From contig JAGVPR010000219.1 of the NCBI GenBank assembly GCA_020052115.1, positions 1 to 7,692 of the forward strand: a DNA stretch of 7,692 nucleotides. The letters are read 5' to 3'. The position numbers and the translations under genes were made by a program. The stretch comes from Candidatus Eiseniibacteriota bacterium (GTDB taxonomy: Bacteria; Eisenbacteria; RBG-16-71-46; JAGVPR01). The notes under the pieces are model-generated. The model was not told the origin of the DNA and made no database searches. It worked only from the letters and a program-made list of their open reading frames with translations. Shown here piece by piece: positions 5,758-7,692 of this stretch (position 1 is the first letter of the stretch; each line of letters begins with the position of its first letter).

Positions 5758-7692
5758 ATGAATCCCATCGAACTCGCCCTGGAGTCAATCCTCCCCGGCG
5801 TCAGCAAGCCGACCCGGTACCTCGGCAACGAGGTCCACGCCATCCGGAAGGACTGGGCGGGCGCGGAGGTGACCGTCGCGCTCGTGTTTCCGGAGGTGTA
5901 CGAGATCGGGATGAGCACCCTGGGGATGAAGATCCTCTATGACATCCTGAATCACCGCCCGGACTCCCTCGCCGAGCGCGCCTACCAGCCGTGGCTCGAC
6001 ATGGAGGAGGAGATGCGCCGCCGGGGTGTGCCGCTCTTCGCCCTCGAGTCGAAGCGCCCCATCCGCGATTTCCACCTTGTGGGCTTCTCGCTCCAGGCCG
6101 AACAGACCTACCCGGGTGTCCTCAACTGCCTCGACCTGGCGGGGATTCCGCTCCTGGCCTCGGCGCGCGGCGAGCAAGACCCGCTCGTCCTCGGCGGGGG
6201 CCCGTGCATGGCGAATCCGGAGCCGATGGCCGACTTCTTCGACCTCTTCCTGATCGGCGATGGCGAGGAGGCGATCGTCGAGATCGTCGAGACGGTGAAG
6301 CGCGCCCGGCGCGCCCGGTCCTCGCGGAGGGATACGCTGCGGGCTCTGTGCGCGGTGCGCGGCGTGTACGTCCCATCGTTCTACGACATCGAGTACGACG
6401 AGCGCGGCCTGGTGCGCGCGGTGCGCCCGAACGATCCGGCAGCCCCAGAGACGGTCGAGCGGACCTGGATTGACGACCTCGAGAGCGCGCCCTATCCGGA
6501 GAAGCCGATGGTCCCGCTCCAGGAGGTCACCCAGGATCGGCTCTCGATCGAGGTCATCCGCGGCTGCACGCAGGGCTGCCGCTTCTGCCAGGCCGGTTAC
6601 TTCTACCGTCCCGTGCGCGAGCGAAGCCCCGAGCGGGTGCGGGAGATCGCCGAGCGCGGCGTGCGGGCCGGCGGCTACGACGACGTGAGCCTCGTCTCTC
6701 TCTCGACGGCCGACCACAGCCAGGTGAACCGGCTCGCGCAGACGGTCAACGACGCCCTCAAGGATCGCAAGGTGTCCATCTCGCTGCCGTCGCTGCGGAT
6801 CGAGAAGTTCAGCGTGCACCTGGCGGAGATCGTTCGCGAGGTGAAGAAGACAGGGTTCACCTTCGCGCCCGAGGCCGGCTCATGGCGGATGCGTAAGGTG
6901 ATCAACAAGCCGATCCCCGAGGAGACGATCATCAAGGCGGCCGAGGCGGCCTATTCCCGCGGCTGGAGCCTGATCAAGACGTACTTCATGGTGGGGCTTC
7001 CCACCGAGACGATGGACGACGTCGAGGCGATCGCGGACCTCTCCGAGAAGATCCTCGCCGCCGGCAGGCGCATCGGTCCCGGCAGGCGTATCAACGTGAG
7101 CGTCGGACCGTTCGTGCCGAAGCCGTTCACGCCGTTCCAGTGGGAGCCCATGGAGGGGCTCGAGGGCCTGCGCGGGAAAATCGCGTACCTGAAGCGCCGA
7201 TGCAACCGCGGCGGCTCCAAGCTCAAGTGGCACGAGCCGGAGTGCTCGATCGTCGAAGCGCTGCTCTCGCGCGGCGACCGCACGGTGGGGCGCGCGATCC
7301 GGCGCGCCTGGGAGCTCGGCGCCCGCTTCGATGGATGGTCGGAGCACTTCAGCCTGGAGCGCTGGGTGACGGCGTGCGAGGAGACCGGCGTGGACATGGC
7401 GTTCCACCTTCGCCGGCGCGACCTCGACGAAACGCTGCCGTGGGATCATCTCGACATCGGGATCTTCAAGAAGTTCCTGGTTCGCGAGTACAAGAAGTCG
7501 TTCGAGGAAGGCGTGACCGAGGACTGTCGCTGGGGGCAGTGCTTCGCATGCGGGATCCCGGGCTCCGGCAAGGATATCGTTCTCACAGGGATCGCCGACG
7601 CCGTTCCATACGGCGACCCGGCGCTCCTCTCGATCGCCCCGGCGCCGGTGGCCGGAGAGGCGCCGCAGGCGCCTCCGGCCGAGCGCCGGGCA
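5758..7692 (+). CDS. Radical SAM protein with B12-binding-like N-terminal domain, TIGR03960-like (partial, runs off the right edge)
   Basis: The frame stays open for 645 codons to the window edge. Residues about 35-180 resemble a B12-binding fold, with FPEVYEIGMSTLG (44-56), GFSLQAEQTY (109-118), LVLGGGPCMANPEPMADF (143-160) and the LIGDGEEAI end. The DxHxxG motif that ligates cobalt in classical B12 domains is not seen. The radical SAM core follows, with C270, C274 and C277 in RGCTQGCRFCQAGY, then FTFAPEAGS (367-375) and YFMVGLPTET (409-418). A later CX4CX2C motif (C590, C595, C598, in DCRWGQCFACG) could bind metal. The last 20 residues are Pro/Ala-rich, like a linker. The reaction of this family is not known to me. 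The family is often found with a DUF2344/TIGR03936 domain, adjacent or fused. The start fits the family's usual N-terminus (KPTRYLGNE at 17-25); no other start codon is near, and no ribosome site is evident. Confidence 0.9.
   Translation, partial: MNPIELALESILPGVSKPTRYLGNEVHAIRKDWAGAEVTVALVFPEVYEIGMSTLGMKILYDILNHRPDSLAERAYQPWLDMEEEMRRRGVPLFALESKRPIRDFHLVGFSLQAEQTYPGVLNCLDLAGIPLLASARGEQDPLVLGGGPCMANPEPMADFFDLFLIGDGEEAIVEIVETVKRARRARSSRRDTLRALCAVRGVYVPSFYDIEYDERGLVRAVRPNDPAAPETVERTWIDDLESAPYPEKPMVPLQEVTQDRLSIEVIRGCTQGCRFCQAGYFYRPVRERSPERVREIAERGVRAGGYDDVSLVSLSTADHSQVNRLAQTVNDALKDRKVSISLPSLRIEKFSVHLAEIVREVKKTGFTFAPEAGSWRMRKVINKPIPEETIIKAAEAAYSRGWSLIKTYFMVGLPTETMDDVEAIADLSEKILAAGRRIGPGRRINVSVGPFVPKPFTPFQWEPMEGLEGLRGKIAYLKRRCNRGGSKLKWHEPECSIVEALLSRGDRTVGRAIRRAWELGARFDGWSEHFSLERWVTACEETGVDMAFHLRRRDLDETLPWDHLDIGIFKKFLVREYKKSFEEGVTEDCRWGQCFACGIPGSGKDIVLTGIADAVPYGDPALLSIAPAPVAGEAPQAPPAERRA

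Noticed and set aside
5785..6819. Reverse-strand open frame of 344 codons opposite the radical SAM gene
   Set aside because: The forward frame has full radical SAM motifs through the same bases; the reverse frame is an antisense shadow.

Overview
The window is GC-rich, gene-dense bacterial DNA. It holds three blocks: a forward operon for part of respiratory complex I (bases 72-4375), a reverse-strand gene for a secreted two-domain protein (4299-5270) with its upstream region, and the first 645 codons of a large forward radical SAM gene that runs off the right edge (5758-7692).

The complex I genes occur in the order nuoA-nuoB-nuoC-nuoD-nuoH-nuoI. Start and stop codons overlap at A/B, C/D and D/H, with short gaps of 16 nt at B/C and 27 nt at H/I. 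A good sigma70-type promoter lies just before nuoA (TTGACG, 17 nt, TAGACT), so nuoA looks like the first gene. The six products form the quinone-reducing connecting part of complex I: B and I carry iron-sulfur clusters, B and D form the quinone site with H, C is the structural partner of D, and A and H anchor the module in the membrane. The NADH-dehydrogenase genes E, F and G are not between D and H, and the antiporter genes J, K, L, M and N do not follow I. The complex is therefore either encoded in several places or lacks the NADH module.

The nuo block ends abruptly. The last 77 nt of the nuoI reading frame lie over the 3' end of a convergent gene. That gene encodes an exported protein with a signal peptide, two beta-rich domains of pre-peptidase C-terminal (PPC) type and a short C-terminal tail, WGSVKNLYR. 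A 12-bp perfect GC hairpin in the alanine-coding tail of nuoI lies just beyond the reverse gene's stop and probably helps end its transcript. Between the reverse gene and the radical SAM gene is a 487-nt noncoding region with two good divergent promoter-like sequences and long predicted leaders.

The right-hand gene encodes a radical SAM protein with an N-terminal B12-binding-like fold, resembling the TIGR03960 family. It has the CX3CX2C cluster motif, a later CX4CX2C motif and a Pro/Ala-rich stretch at the edge that may be a linker to a further domain.

The organism appears to be a Gram-negative, respiring bacterium. Separate nuoC and nuoD, the HRCFEKHAE form of NuoD, PPC-type exported proteins and high GC would suit the FCB or Gemmatimonadota/Eisenbacteria side of the tree, but this placement rests on recalled family features and is tentative. 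I see no phage, transposon, CRISPR array, tRNA or rRNA, and no clear case for an undescribed system. The most unusual points are the broken nuo operon with its overlapping 3' end and the exported protein's C-terminal tail.
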